This document shows positions 16,643 to 26,500 of a stretch of DNA of 64,000 nucleotides, in pieces. How positions within the stretch are numbered: the first letter of the stretch is position 1; the number at the start of each line of letters is the position of its first letter. The notes beneath the pieces are model-generated. The model was not told the origin of the DNA and searched no databases. It worked only from the letters and a program-made list of their open reading frames with translations. This stretch comes from Streptosporangiaceae bacterium. Its GTDB lineage: Bacteria > Actinomycetota > Actinomycetes > Streptosporangiales > Streptosporangiaceae. Position numbers and translations under genes: made by a program. The DNA is taken from contig JAFAZE010000021.1 of NCBI GenBank assembly GCA_019239975.1, forward strand, positions 1 through 64,000, given 5' to 3'.

Positions 16643-16980
16643 GGTCGCCGCCCCGTTTCCAGCCGCTGCCTGATCCGGGCGGACAGCGGATCGAAGTGCC
16701 GCTGGGCCCAGCGGCTGTAGATGATCGTGATCGTGAACGTGGAGACGAACTGGGCCCCACCGAAGCACAATCCCACGTTCACCTCGCCGAGCACCCTTGT
16801 CCTCATGAACCCGGGCGCGAACGCGGCGACGATCACGTAGAGGAAGTACCAGCCGAGAAACAGCATGCCGGCCGGCACGACGAACGAACCCAGGCGCCGC
16901 CGGAGAGTCTGGAACTCCCTGCTGGCCTGAACGACCTCATAGCCGCTGGCACTCCCGCGGCCCGATTGAGTAACCGGCAT
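16639..16980 (-). CDS. DUF485 family small membrane protein
   Basis: 113 residues. After YEVVQASREFQTLRRRLGSF there are two transmembrane segments (AGMLFLGWYFLYVIVAAFAP and GGAQFVSTFTITIIYSRWAQ), the standard DUF485 layout (YjcH-like). The family is found next to ActP and probably assists it. The ATG at 16980 is chosen; a much longer upstream open frame reaches 17208 but lacks protein character. The stop overlaps the symporter start. Confidence 0.85.
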   Translation of the reverse strand: MPVTQSGRGSASGYEVVQASREFQTLRRRLGSFVVPAGMLFLGWYFLYVIVAAFAPGFMRTRVLGEVNVGLCFGGAQFVSTFTITIIYSRWAQRHFDPLSARIRQRLETGRRP

Positions 16981-17218
16981 CCGGCGCCCCGGGATCCGCG
17001 GCGAACCGGCAAAATCGCTGCCATCACACCACCCCCAGCCGTGCTGTTGCGGCACCACGGCTACGTTGACCGTAGTCAGCGGGGGTTCCCTAATAGGGGC
17101 AAAAGCGACCAAAGACCACACCGGCGCGACAAGCGGTTCCCAGACGCGCCAAACGGTCAAAACTGAGCGACGAACGGTCGCAAAAAACGGTAAACGGCCC
17201 CCCGGCACGACGAGCGGA

Positions 17219-18985
17219 CTATGGCGGCGACCGGCGCGGGTACCGGGCGGTTCCGGGGGGTCGTCCCCCCGGGCTGACGGCGCTCACCTTCTCGGGCAGG
17301 TGCATGCGCAGCATCACCTGCTCCACGCTGCCGGGCACGGTGCGCTGGGTGAGCAGTGACACCACGATCATCACGCCGAACGCGAGCGGCACCGTCCAGA
17401 TCGCCGGCTGGCCCAGCAGGACGGCGCTCCAGCCGCGGGCCGCCGCGCCGGCCATCGTCGCGACGATGGCCGCCAGGCACGCGCCGCCGCCGACCACGAT
17501 GCCCGCGCACGCGCCGGCCCGGGTGAGCTGCCGCCACCAGATCCCGAGCACGATGAGCGGGCAGAAGGACGAGGCCGCGATCGCGAACGCCCACCCGACG
17601 AGCAGGCCCAGCGAGAACCGGCCGACCGGCAGCGCCGCGCCGGTCGCGACCACGCCCGCGGCGACCGCGCACCAGCGGAACGAGGTCACTCCGCCGTTCA
17701 TGAAGTCGTGGGACAGCGCGCCCGCCACGCTGACCAGCAGCCCGGACGACGTGGAGAGGAAGGCGGCGAACGCCCCGGCAGCCGCGAGGGCCGCGAGCAG
17801 CTGCCCGCCCACGCCCGGCATCAGCAGCGACGGCAGGGCCAGCACGATGCTGTCGGAGTCCCCCGACAGGTACAGCTCCGGCGCCCGCAGCCGCGCCAGC
17901 ACCGCGAGTATCGCGGGGAACACGTAGAAGGTGCTCAGCAGGAGCACCACGATCAGCGTCGTCCGCCTCGCCGCCTCGCCGTCGGGATTGGTGTAGAAGC
18001 GGACCAGGATGTGCGGCAGCCCGATCGCGCCGAAGAACGTGGCGATGATGACGCCGTACGTCGCCACCAGCGGGTGCGCGCCGTTGGTGCCGGTTGCCAG
18101 CAGCGGGGAGTCCCACGGCAGCTGCGCGGAGGGTGCCATGGCCAGGCTGGTGGGCACCGGGGCTCCGGCGCCGAATCCGGCCCGCGTGCCCGGCCCGGCG
18201 ACGTGGCGGCACGCGCACAGCCGCACCGCCTGGTGACGGAACTGGCGGTTGTCGAGCAGGCCGGTGACGGTCACGGTGGCCGCCCGCCCGAGCGTGAACT
18301 CGGTCGGCTCCGTGATGCGGACGACGGTGGCGCGGGCGAAGACGGGCTGGCGATCCGGCATCAGGTTGCGGGTGGACTCGTGCCCGGCCGCGAACAGCAG
18401 CACGAGCGCGGGGATGCCGATCGCGCACAGTTTCAGCCAGTACTGAAAGCACTGGACGAACGTGATGCCCTTCATCCCGCCCATCGCGATGTTGGCGCTC
18501 ACCACGATGCCGAGCGTCGCCACGCCGACCCAGTACGGCGTGCCCAGCACCCACTGCAGCGTGATGCCGGCGCCCTTCATCTGCGGCAGGAGGTAAAACC
18601 AGCCGATGACCAGGACGAGCGCGGTCGTCGCCCGGCGCAGGGCCGCCGACCCCAGCCGGCCGTCGGCGAAGTCGGGGATCGTGTAGGCGCCGAAGCGGCG
18701 CAGCGGAGCCGCCACGAGCAGCAGCAGGACCAGGTAACCGGCCGTGTAGCCGACCGAGTACCAGAGCGAGCCGAGGCCCTGCGACACGACCAGGCCGGCG
18801 ATACCCAGGAAGGACGCCGCCGACAGGTACTCACCGGAAATGGCCGCGGCGTTGAGGCCCGGCGGCACCTGCCGCGCCGCGACCATGAAGTCGTCCGGCG
18901 TCCGGGCCACCCGGATGCCGCGAGCGCCCACGATGATGGTCAGCAGCGTCACGAACGCGATCGCCCCGAAGGCGGCGTCAGACAT
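17219..18985 (-). CDS. Sodium:solute symporter, second carboxylate permease
   Basis: 588 residues. Signatures match the first symporter: RTPDDFMVAARQVPPGLNA, SGEYLSAASFLGIAGLVVS, RRFGAYTIPDFADGRLGS, FGAIGLPHILVRFYTNPDG and LSTSSGLLVSVAGALSHDFM. A longer extracytoplasmic loop (residues ~205-300, with CACRH) is absent from ActP and fits the VC_2705-like SSS subgroup. The C-terminus ends SPGGRPPGTARYPRRSPP, which is encoded by a copy of the dispersed GC palindrome (17249-17276). The start overlaps the small partner gene by eight bases (ATGTCTGA). Confidence 0.87.
   Translation of the reverse strand: MSDAAFGAIAFVTLLTIIVGARGIRVARTPDDFMVAARQVPPGLNAAAISGEYLSAASFLGIAGLVVSQGLGSLWYSVGYTAGYLVLLLLVAAPLRRFGAYTIPDFADGRLGSAALRRATTALVLVIGWFYLLPQMKGAGITLQWVLGTPYWVGVATLGIVVSANIAMGGMKGITFVQCFQYWLKLCAIGIPALVLLFAAGHESTRNLMPDRQPVFARATVVRITEPTEFTLGRAATVTVTGLLDNRQFRHQAVRLCACRHVAGPGTRAGFGAGAPVPTSLAMAPSAQLPWDSPLLATGTNGAHPLVATYGVIIATFFGAIGLPHILVRFYTNPDGEAARRTTLIVVLLLSTFYVFPAILAVLARLRAPELYLSGDSDSIVLALPSLLMPGVGGQLLAALAAAGAFAAFLSTSSGLLVSVAGALSHDFMNGGVTSFRWCAVAAGVVATGAALPVGRFSLGLLVGWAFAIAASSFCPLIVLGIWWRQLTRAGACAGIVVGGGACLAAIVATMAGAAARGWSAVLLGQPAIWTVPLAFGVMIVVSLLTQRTVPGSVEQVMLRMHLPEKVSAVSPGGRPPGTARYPRRSPP
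17249..17276. repeat. Dispersed GC palindrome, copy in symporter 3' end
   Basis: GGTTCCGGGGGGTCGTCCCC followed by CCGGGCT forms a hairpin-capable element. It matches copies in zwf (7001-7030) and in the sugar-binding protein gene (59839-59870). Confidence 0.75.
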
Positions 18986-19403
18986 CCGGCCCCGGCCTTC
19001 CGGCCGCGGGGTCCTCCGGCCGCGGCGGGTCGACGAGTTCGGTGAACCTGGTCTCGAGCTGCCTGGCCTGGCGATGGTAGAACCAGCCGACCGCGAACAG
19101 CACCGGGTAGAGCGCGAAACCGAGCACGACGAGCGTGAGCGGGAGGCCGGCCACGGTGATCCGCCCGACGGCCGGGACCATCGCGGCGATGACCGGGAAC
19201 GAAGCGGTCACGGTCAGCGCGACCGCCAGGCACATCAGGGACAGCCCGAGCTGCGCGCGCATCAGCGAGCGGATGAGCAGCCGCCCGGTCGTGGTGCCGT
19301 CCCGCAGGTCGCCGGGCCCGGGGACGTCATGCTGCGCAGGTACCTGATCGGGCCGCCAGACGACGAGCTGCCGCGCCGGCCGGCCGGTCTCGTCCGCGTC
19401 CAT
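18978..19403 (-). CDS. Small membrane partner of the second symporter
   Basis: 141 residues. A hydrophilic N-terminus leads to RSLMRAQLGLSLMCLAVALT and PLTLVVLGFALYPVLFAVGW, two transmembrane segments, then an amphipathic tail (RQARQLETRFTELV). Its size, topology and position directly before an SSS permease parallel DUF485 proteins, although the sequence is divergent. The ATG at 19403 has GGAG seven bases upstream; an in-frame GTG at 19409 is the alternative. It overlaps the permease start and lies 14 bp after the LytTR gene, so it is probably in the same operon as the two-component pair. Confidence 0.75.
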   Translation of the reverse strand: MDADETGRPARQLVVWRPDQVPAQHDVPGPGDLRDGTTTGRLLIRSLMRAQLGLSLMCLAVALTVTASFPVIAAMVPAVGRITVAGLPLTLVVLGFALYPVLFAVGWFYHRQARQLETRFTELVDPPRPEDPAAGRPGPDV

Positions 19404-19417
19404 GGCCACGCTCCGCT

Positions 19418-20266
19418 TCAGCCGCGCTTCCCGGCCCGGAGGATCCGGTCCCTGACGTCCCGCACGTGCCGGCGGCTGACGGGCAGCGTGTGGCCGGCGA
19501 CCGTGACAGTGTGAGCACCGCCGCTCATGGAAAATTCAGTGATATGACGGAACGGAACGAGGTACCCGCGGTGAATACGGATGAATCCGTGTGCGGTCCA
19601 TCGTTCCTCGAGGTGCGAGATCGGTATCCGCACGAGATGAGCGTCCCCCTCCATCGTGTGCAGTCGCACGTAGTCTCCCTCCGCCTCGACCCAGCGCACC
19701 TGCTCCCGGGAGATGAACCGGGTCCGCCCCGCCGTCTCCACCGGGATCATGGCCGATGAATCGTCCTCCGGCGGCGGCCCGGCCCGGGACGGCCCGAGCG
19801 CGCGGCTGAGCGCGGTGCGAAGGCGGGCACGCGACACGGGCTTGAGCAGGTAGTCGCACGCGCCGAGCTCGAAGGCGCGCACCGCGTATTCCTCATACGC
19901 GGTGACGAAGACGATGGCCGGCGGCTCGGCGAACCGGCGCAGCACGTTGCCAAGCTCGATGCCATTCAGCTCCGGCATTCTGACGTCCAGGAACACGACG
20001 TCATAATGGCGTCCCTGGAGCAAACGGAACGCGTCGCTGGAATTGTTCGCCGTATCGACCGGCTCGAGCGAAAAATCCGTCCGGAGGAGGTAGCTCAGCT
20101 CATCCAGCGCCGGCACTTCATCGTCGATGACCAGCGCGGACGCACCAGCGATCATGCCGTCGCCACCGGTCCCCGCCAGCCGTGCCTGGCTCGTTCCCCG
20201 CTCGGCCCGCACCGTCCGCTCGGTGTTCGCCGCCCGCTCGCTGTTCACTGGCCGCCCGGTGTTCAT
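19418..20266 (-). CDS. LytTR-type response regulator
   Basis: 282 residues. A receiver domain (ALVIDDEVPALDELSYLLR, phosphoacceptor Asp in VVFLDVRMPELNG, VFVTAYEEYAVRAFELGACD, K in YLLKPVSR) is followed by a LytTR DNA-binding domain (RFISREQVRWVEAEGDYVRL, GFIRIHRGYLVPFRHI, LPVSRRHVRDVRDRIL). The start overlaps the kinase stop (ATGA), although the first ~37 residues precede the receiver and an internal ATG is possible. With the adjacent kinase and transporter genes, this resembles the BtsSR/YpdAB systems that sense pyruvate-like carboxylates and control uptake. Confidence 0.9.
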   Translation of the reverse strand: MNTGRPVNSERAANTERTVRAERGTSQARLAGTGGDGMIAGASALVIDDEVPALDELSYLLRTDFSLEPVDTANNSSDAFRLLQGRHYDVVFLDVRMPELNGIELGNVLRRFAEPPAIVFVTAYEEYAVRAFELGACDYLLKPVSRARLRTALSRALGPSRAGPPPEDDSSAMIPVETAGRTRFISREQVRWVEAEGDYVRLHTMEGDAHLVRIPISHLEERWTAHGFIRIHRGYLVPFRHITEFSMSGGAHTVTVAGHTLPVSRRHVRDVRDRILRAGKRG

Positions 20267-21465
20267 TGGCCGTTGAGTGCCGGGCTGAACTTCGGCAGGT
20301 GCATTGTCACTTTCGTGCCCGCCCCGATTCCGGTTTCTATGGTCAGCCCATGATCTTTGCCGAACGTGGCGCGCAGCCGTTCGTCCACGTTGCGGAGCCC
20401 GACGGACTGGCCGCCCAGCCGGCCGGCGAGCAGGTCCGCGAGCTGCCGCGGATCCACGCCGACTCCGTCGTCCTCCACCGTGACAACGGCCTCGTGACCG
20501 CCGTCCACCGCCGAGATCTGCAGCCGGGCGGTCCCGCTGACCTGCTCGAGGCCGTGCCGGACGGCGTTCTCGACCAGCGGCTGCAGCACCAGCGAGGGTA
20601 CCCGCACCGGCAGCACCTCCGGCGCGACCCGCAGGCTCACCGCCAGCCGGTCGCCGAAGCGCGCCCGCTCCAGCTCCAGGTAGGTATCCACGAACCGCAG
20701 CTCCTCGGCGAGCGTCGCGTACTGGCTGTGCTCGCGGAAGGCCCAGCGGATGAACTCCGCGAAGCCGACGAGCAGATCCCTGGCCCGCTCCGGGTCGGAC
20801 CGGACGAACGACTCGATCGCGGTGAGCGCGTTGTAGATGAAGTGCGGGCTGATCTGGGCCCGCAGGAAGTTGAGCTGCGCCTGCACCGTACGGGTCCGCG
20901 ACGCGTCGAGCTCGGCGAGCGCCAGGTGGGTCGACACGAACCTCGCGACCTCCACGGCGGTCCGCATCAGCGCCGCGTCGGCGGACGGTCCCAGTGCCGC
21001 CAGCGCGCCGATGACCGCGCCGTCCACCGCGACCGGAACGGCGACCCCGGCCCGCATCGGGCAGTCACCGCCGTGCCAGCAGCCGAGATCGGACGCGGAG
21101 AGCAGCTGCGCGCGGCCGGAACCCACGACCTCACGAAGGCGCATCCCGGCTTCGGCGGCGTGCCGGTCCGATCCCTCGCAGGCCAGAAGGCCGGTGCGGT
21201 CCGCTATGGCGACCACGGGAGTGCCGAGAAGCTGCCGCAGCGCGGGCGCGGCCCTGACCGCGGTATCCGCGGTCAGGCCGTCACGCAGGGCGGATACCGC
21301 CAGGCTGGCGGTGTGCAGTGCCTCGTATGTGGCCCGCTGTGGTGGTGTGCCCACGCGGCGCGAGCTTCGCCTCCAGAACAGCACCGCGCCGGAAAGAGCG
21401 GCGGCAACCAAAACGAACATGATCACGAGGACCGCCATCGCCGCACTATATGACAGCAGGACCAT
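20263..21465 (-). CDS. LytS-type sensor histidine kinase
   Basis: 400 residues. An N-terminal transmembrane segment (AVLVIMFVLVAAALSGAVLF) is followed by a GAF-like domain with CWHGGDCPMRAGVAVPV, a cysteine/histidine pattern usual in LytS GAF domains. Next come the His_kinase box QISPHFIYNALTAIESFVR (phospho-His in PHF) and the HATPase signatures LVLQPLVENAVRHGLE and VEDDGVGVDP. It pairs with the LytTR regulator by ATGA overlap. The transporter genes downstream are likely targets; the signal is not known. Confidence 0.9.
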   Translation of the reverse strand: MVLLSYSAAMAVLVIMFVLVAAALSGAVLFWRRSSRRVGTPPQRATYEALHTASLAVSALRDGLTADTAVRAAPALRQLLGTPVVAIADRTGLLACEGSDRHAAEAGMRLREVVGSGRAQLLSASDLGCWHGGDCPMRAGVAVPVAVDGAVIGALAALGPSADAALMRTAVEVARFVSTHLALAELDASRTRTVQAQLNFLRAQISPHFIYNALTAIESFVRSDPERARDLLVGFAEFIRWAFREHSQYATLAEELRFVDTYLELERARFGDRLAVSLRVAPEVLPVRVPSLVLQPLVENAVRHGLEQVSGTARLQISAVDGGHEAVVTVEDDGVGVDPRQLADLLAGRLGGQSVGLRNVDERLRATFGKDHGLTIETGIGAGTKVTMHLPKFSPALNGQ

Positions 21466-21673
21466 ACCGGGATAGCCCGCGGAAATACCGATGTGCCATA
21501 CGGATAAGCCGCTGACCGCTTTTTAGTGCCGCAAACCACAGAATCCCGCCGGCGGCGGCCGTTCGCCGGCGGACTGCTTCCGCTGGTCGCCGGAATGTGA
21601 CCGCTGCGCGCAGTATCCGCCGCGCTCGTCGCATGGCGGGGTGCGCCGGGGACGGATTGCGTCGTATTTTGCG

Positions 21674-21701
21674 GGAACTGGTGGTACGGAACTGGTGGTA
21701 C
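21674..21701 (+). repeat. 14-bp direct repeat, two copies
   Basis: GGAACTGGTGGTAC occurs twice head to tail in the leader of the SGNH hydrolase gene, about 50 bp before its start. It could be a regulator half-site pair or a slippage product. Confidence 0.5.
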
Positions 21702-21752
21702 CGCGCGACGGAGCGCCGGCCGCTCCTCGCGCGCCCAGGTGAGGAGCACGCC

Positions 21753-23096
21753 ATGATCCCCTCCAACCGGACTCGCCGCAGGCTCGCCTGGCCCAGAGGC
21801 CGCGCGGGGCTGCTGGCCGCGGCCGCGCCGCTCATCGCCGTCACGGTCACGGCCGCCTCCGTCACGGCCGCCACGGCGACCACCGGGACGCGGGCCAGGC
21901 CCCAGGTCCCCGCCTGGCACGGCGGCGCGCGCTGGGTCACCAGCTGGAGCGCCAGCCCGCAGGTCGCGACGCCGGGGACGCTCGCCGCGAGCGGCTTCGA
22001 CAACCAGACGGTCCGGAACATCGTCTTCACCAGCGCCGGCGGGTACGCGGTCCGGCTGGAGCTGACGAACGTCTTCGGCTCCACACCGCTCCAGGTCGGC
22101 CACGTGACGGTCGCCGTCGCCGGCGCCGGGGCGGCGGTGGTCCCCGGCACCGTGCACGACGTGACCTTCGGCGGCGGCACGTCGGTCCAGATACCCGCGG
22201 AAGCCCAGGTTCTCAGCGACCCGGTGGCCATGCGGGTGCGGCCGCTGCAGGACCTGGCGGTGAGCGTGTACCTGCCGGGCAAGACCGGCCCGGCGACCTT
22301 CCACTCCGACGCCCAGCAGGTCAACTGGGTGTCCGGCGCGGGCGACCACGCCGGCGACGCCGGGGCGGGCTCGTTCACCACGCAGACCCAGTCCTGGTAC
22401 TACGTCAGCGACGTGATCACCCGGTCGTCCCGGGCGTTCGGCACGGTGGTGGCGTTCGGTGACTCGATCACCGACGGATTCCGTTCCACCGTGGGCGCCA
22501 ACACCCGCTGGCCGAACGATCTCGCGCGGCGGCTGGAGGCGCTCGGCGGCCCGTTGTCGGTGGCCGACGAGGGAATCAGCGGCAACCGGGTGCTGAACGA
22601 CGCGCTGTGCTGCGGGGTCAACGCCGAGGCGCGGTTCGAGCGGGACGCGCTCGACCAGGCGGGTGCCAGGGACGTCATCGTGCTCGAGGGAATCAACGAC
22701 TTCGGCTTCAGCGCGGTCCCGCCGAACCCGCTCATCGATCCGGTCACGGACGTCAGCGCGGCGCAGGTCATCGCCGGGTATGAGCAGCTCATCGCGCAGG
22801 CTCACGCCCGGGGGCTGCGGATATTCGGCGTGACCCTGCTGCCTTTCAAGGGTGCGGGCTACTACACCGCCGCGGGAGAGGCCAAGCGCGAGGCGGTGAA
22901 CGCCTGGATCCGCACCAGCGGGGCTTTCGACGGCGTCATCGACTTCGACAAGCTGATGCGGGACCCCGCGGACCCGCTGATGATGAAGCCGGCCTACGAC
23001 TCAGGCGATCATCTCCACCCCAACGACGCGGGCTACCGCGCCATGGCCGGCGCGATCAGCCTCAGGATGCTGCTGGAGCCCGACGGCCGCCCGTGA
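21753..23096 (+). CDS. Secreted SGNH/GDSL-family hydrolase
   Basis: 447 residues. A signal peptide (RAGLLAAAAPLIAVTVTAAS) ends near residue 40. Block I is VVAFGDSITDGF with the nucleophile Ser, block II is DEGISGNRVL, block III is VLEGINDFGF with the oxyanion Asn, and block V is DHLHPNDAGYRAM with the Asp-His pair. The first ~200 residues form a beta-rich domain (WVTSWSASPQV, QTVRNIVFTSAGGYAVRLEL) typical of this actinobacterial esterase/lipase group. The likely role is deacylation of extracellular esters or polysaccharides. The ATG at 21753 is preceded by GGTGAGGAG. Confidence 0.9.
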   Translation: MIPSNRTRRRLAWPRGRAGLLAAAAPLIAVTVTAASVTAATATTGTRARPQVPAWHGGARWVTSWSASPQVATPGTLAASGFDNQTVRNIVFTSAGGYAVRLELTNVFGSTPLQVGHVTVAVAGAGAAVVPGTVHDVTFGGGTSVQIPAEAQVLSDPVAMRVRPLQDLAVSVYLPGKTGPATFHSDAQQVNWVSGAGDHAGDAGAGSFTTQTQSWYYVSDVITRSSRAFGTVVAFGDSITDGFRSTVGANTRWPNDLARRLEALGGPLSVADEGISGNRVLNDALCCGVNAEARFERDALDQAGARDVIVLEGINDFGFSAVPPNPLIDPVTDVSAAQVIAGYEQLIAQAHARGLRIFGVTLLPFKGAGYYTAAGEAKREAVNAWIRTSGAFDGVIDFDKLMRDPADPLMMKPAYDSGDHLHPNDAGYRAMAGAISLRMLLEPDGRP

Positions 23097-23106
23097 ACTC
23101 CCATCG

Positions 23107-23150
23107 TTGAGTGTTGTTCTGCTCGGGTCTCCGAGAAGAACAACACTCAA
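23107..23150. terminator. 20-bp-arm hairpin between convergent genes
   Basis: TTGAGTGTTGTTCTGCTCGG (23107-23126) pairs with 23131-23150 with one mismatch around a GTCT tetraloop. It begins 10 bp after the hydrolase stop and covers the stop codon of the convergent SRPBCC gene (23147), so it may serve both directions. Confidence 0.7.
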
Positions 23151-23563
23151 TCCCTGACCCGCGCGTCCCCGGCCGCGAGCGCGGCGAGCCGGGCGAGCGA
23201 CGCCCTGATCACCTCCTGCTGCGCGCCGAGGCGGTGTGCCTCCTGCTCGGGGATCTCGACGTGGACCGTGATCGCGGTCGCGGCGCCGTCGTCGAGCGGC
23301 GCCAGCCGCCATTCGAACACCAGGTCGGAGATCAGGCATGAGATCGTCACCCCCGAGCCGCTGACCCGCAGCCGCTGGGGCATCGGGAAGTCCGGGTACC
23401 CAGCGGGGAACATCGTGTACCCGGTTTCCGCCGGCGCGCCGGCGCCCCGCTCGACGGTTTCCACGCCCACCCACCACTCCGGGAACCTGCCCGGGTCGTA
23501 CAGCAGCTTCCAAACGTCCTCGGGGGATGCCTCGCTGCGCGCGCGATCCTCGAATTCGGGCAT
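23147..23563 (-). CDS. SRPBCC (START-like) family protein
   Basis: 138 residues. The sequence runs EFEDRARSEASPEDVWKLLY, DPGRFPEWWVGVETVERG and VFEWRLAPLDDGAATAITVH, followed by a C-terminal helix EVIRASLARLAALA. This is the helix-grip order of polyketide cyclase/SRPBCC proteins, which bind hydrophobic ligands. It starts at the ATG sharing its A with the stop of the SARP gene (TGATG), with GGAGG five bases upstream. It is therefore translationally coupled to the regulator. The ligand is unknown. Confidence 0.8.
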   Translation of the reverse strand: MPEFEDRARSEASPEDVWKLLYDPGRFPEWWVGVETVERGAGAPAETGYTMFPAGYPDFPMPQRLRVSGSGVTISCLISDLVFEWRLAPLDDGAATAITVHVEIPEQEAHRLGAQQEVIRASLARLAALAAGDARVRD

Positions 23564-26500
23564 CACGACCTCCCTGCTGTCGCCGCCATGTCGGCGTCGA
23601 TGACGGCCAGTTCCCGGTCCGGCTCGACCAGCGCGCTGATCGGCGGCCGGCCCAGGTCGATGAGCGCGGCGACGTAGTCCTCGCCCGCGCTGTTCCCGTT
23701 CCCCGCCCGTCTTCCCTGGCCCTCCACGCTGCGCCGCCAGCCCGCCGCCGCCTCGCGGAACCGCTGGGCGGCCAGCGGCAGCTGCCCGCGCCGCAGCGCG
23801 ATCAGTCCCTGCACGTGGCTCATCCGGGCGACCAGCGTGTCCGGGAAGTCCGCCGCCGACACCGGCTCCAGCGCGACCGCGCGCAGCTCCTTCTCGGCGT
23901 CGTCGGCACGTCCGGCGCGGGCCAGCGCTTCCGCCCGCAGCAGCCGGGTGAGCGGCCGGCTGACCGGCGCGTTCGCCTCCAGGGCCTGCCCCAGTTCGGC
24001 CGCGGCGGCGGCCGGGTCGCCGGCCGCGGCCGCGAGCAGCCCGCGATCGTGGTGGACCAGGCCGCCGAGCTCCGCCAGGCCGATCCGGTCAGCGGCCGCG
24101 GCGGCCGCGTCACAGGCGACGCGGGCCTCACCGAGCCGGCCGAGCCGCCGGAGCAGAGCGGCACGTGCCGACTGCACGTAGACGCACAGCCGGAGCAGCC
24201 CGTTGGGCGCGACCAGGGGCAGGCACCGGTCCGCGAACTCCAGCGCCCGGACCAGATCGCCTGTGCACGCCGCGGCGCTGGCCGCGTTCGCCAGGCAGCT
24301 GTAGGCCAGGTCCGGCCGGCCGGCCCGGCCGGCCGCCGTGCTCGCCGCGATCAGCGGACCGTAGCTCTCGGTGAAGCGTCCGGCGCGCAGCAGCGCGTGC
24401 GCTCGCGCCACGGCGATGTCGTGGGTGAGCAGGTCACCGCGGGCGCGGGATCGCGACGCCGCCAGGAGCAGGCCGTCGACCTGACTCAGATCGCCCGCGA
24501 CGGCCTGGGCCCAGGCCATCCCGGCCAGCGCCTCGGCCCGGGCGGGCGGGTCGGCGTCCGGGTCGCGGTCCAGGAAGTCGAGCGCGGCGCGGTAGGAACG
24601 CAGCGATTCCCGCGGGTAGCAGATGCCGCCCCGCATCCAGTGGCCGCGGCGCAGCCAGGCGCTGACCACGGCGTCGTTGTCGTCCGGCGCGATGAGCTCC
24701 AGCGCCCGGTTGAAGGCGTCGTCCGACTCCGCTGACATGCCGCGCCAGGCCTGCACCTCGGCAAGCTCGATGAGCAGGTCCGGGTCGGTCAGGCCGGCCG
24801 CCGCCTGAAGGCCCGCGGCCTCCTGCAGGAAGGCCGCCGCCTCGGGGAGCGCGCAGACCGTCCTGGCGGCCGCCGCCGCCCGCGCCAGATGGTCCACGGC
24901 GAGGTCGTCCCGGCCGGCGAGCCGGAGGTGGCGGGCTATCTCGGCGGCGTGCCTGGCCGGGTTCCGGGCGGGGCGCTCGCGCAGCCAGTGGGCCAGCGTC
25001 TCGTGCAGCCGCGCGCGATCCGGGTCGGCCAGATCGAGGTAGACCGCCTCGCGGAGCAGTTCGTGGCGGAAGCCGGTCACCCCGTCGCGGGACTGGATCA
25101 GGCCCGATCCCAGCGCCTCGGTCGCGGCCCGCGCCGGATGGGAGAGCAACGGCAGCGACCCCGCCTCCGACCGGTCCAGGTCACGGCCGGCGACGGCGGC
25201 GAGCTCGACGAACAGCCGTGCCGCGCCGCCCAGCCGGCCGATCAGAAGGCGAGTGGCGCCCCGCAGCCCGGTGGCCGGATCGCCGCCCTCGGCGCAGGCG
25301 GCGGCCGTCGCCACGGCCAGCAGGGGGCTGCCGGCCGCCAGCGCGGCGATCCGCTGGCGCTGCTGCTCCGGCAGGTCGTGTGCCGGCCGCAGCAGCTCGG
25401 CCAGCGCTCCGGCGGGCAGCGGCGCGAGCTCCAGCTCGGCGCCGAGGGCGCCCCGCGCGCGCAGCGCGCCGAGCACCGCGTCCAGCTCGGGCCGGGGCGG
25501 CAGCCGCCGCCGGGTGAGCACGAGCAGGACGGGCAGCCGCGCGATCCGCCGGCCAGCATAGGCGATGAGCTCGAGGCTCGACCGGTCCGCGAGGTGCAGG
25601 TCTTCCAGGGCGAGCGCGAGCGGGCGCATCCGCGCCGCCCGGGACAGCAGGGCCACCGTCGCCTCGAAGAAGCGGACCTGGTCCAGGCCGGGACCGGGAG
25701 CCCGCGAGCCCGTGCGCATCGCGCTGAGCTCCGCCTCCCAGGCGGTTTCCGCGGGCGGCGGCCCGGTCTGCGCCATGAGGTCGCCGAGCAGCTCCGACCA
25801 GAGGGCGAACGGAGCCGTCGCGCCGAGGCCGCCGGCCGTCCCGGTCGCCGTACGGGCGCCGTCCGCGGCGGCCGCCGCGAGCACGTCCTCGGCCAGCCGC
25901 GTCTTGCCCATGCCCCCGTCACCGCTGATCGCGACGACCGTACCGGCGCCGTCACGGGCGGCGCGCCACCGCGCGCGCAGGCTGCGTGCCTGCTGGTCGC
26001 GGCCGACGAGCCGCGGCATCCCAGGAGCCGCGCCGCCGGGCGCCGCGACGGGCGGCTCATCGAGTGCCGCGGCCGGCGGCTCGCGCAACGCCGCCGCGAG
26101 CCGCGTCGTCTCGGCGGCCGGGCAGGTCCCCAGCTCGGCGTCGAGCAGTTCGGCGAGCCGTGCGTAGGCGGCCAGCGCGGCGGCGCTGTCGCCGCCGGCC
26201 GCGAGCAGCCGGATCAGTTCCCGGGCCGCCTCCTCGTCCAGGGGGCGCAGCCCCGCGCGCCGCCGTGCCCAGCCGAGCGCGGCGGCATGGTCGCCGGCGG
26301 CCCCGGCGAGCCCGGCCAGCGCCGCGAAGGCGGCGCCGAGGCGCTCGCGGTACTCCTCCCGGGCCTCGAACACCCAGTCTTCGTCGAACAGGTGGAGCAG
26401 TTCGCCGCGGTACAGCGCGACGGCCTCACCCGGCCGCCCGGCCGCGAGCAGCCGGCTGAACTCGCGGGTGTCCACGCGCAGGCCGTCGCCCCGCAGCTCC

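Noticed and set aside
14246-16720. Open frame antisense to the globin-like gene and the ActP-like symporter
   Set aside because: Low-complexity charged sequence; the minus-strand genes have clear family motifs and coupled starts.
17000-17218. N-terminal extension of the DUF485 protein to 17208
   Set aside because: The added 76 residues have no family similarity, and the ATG at 16980 directly precedes the conserved domain.
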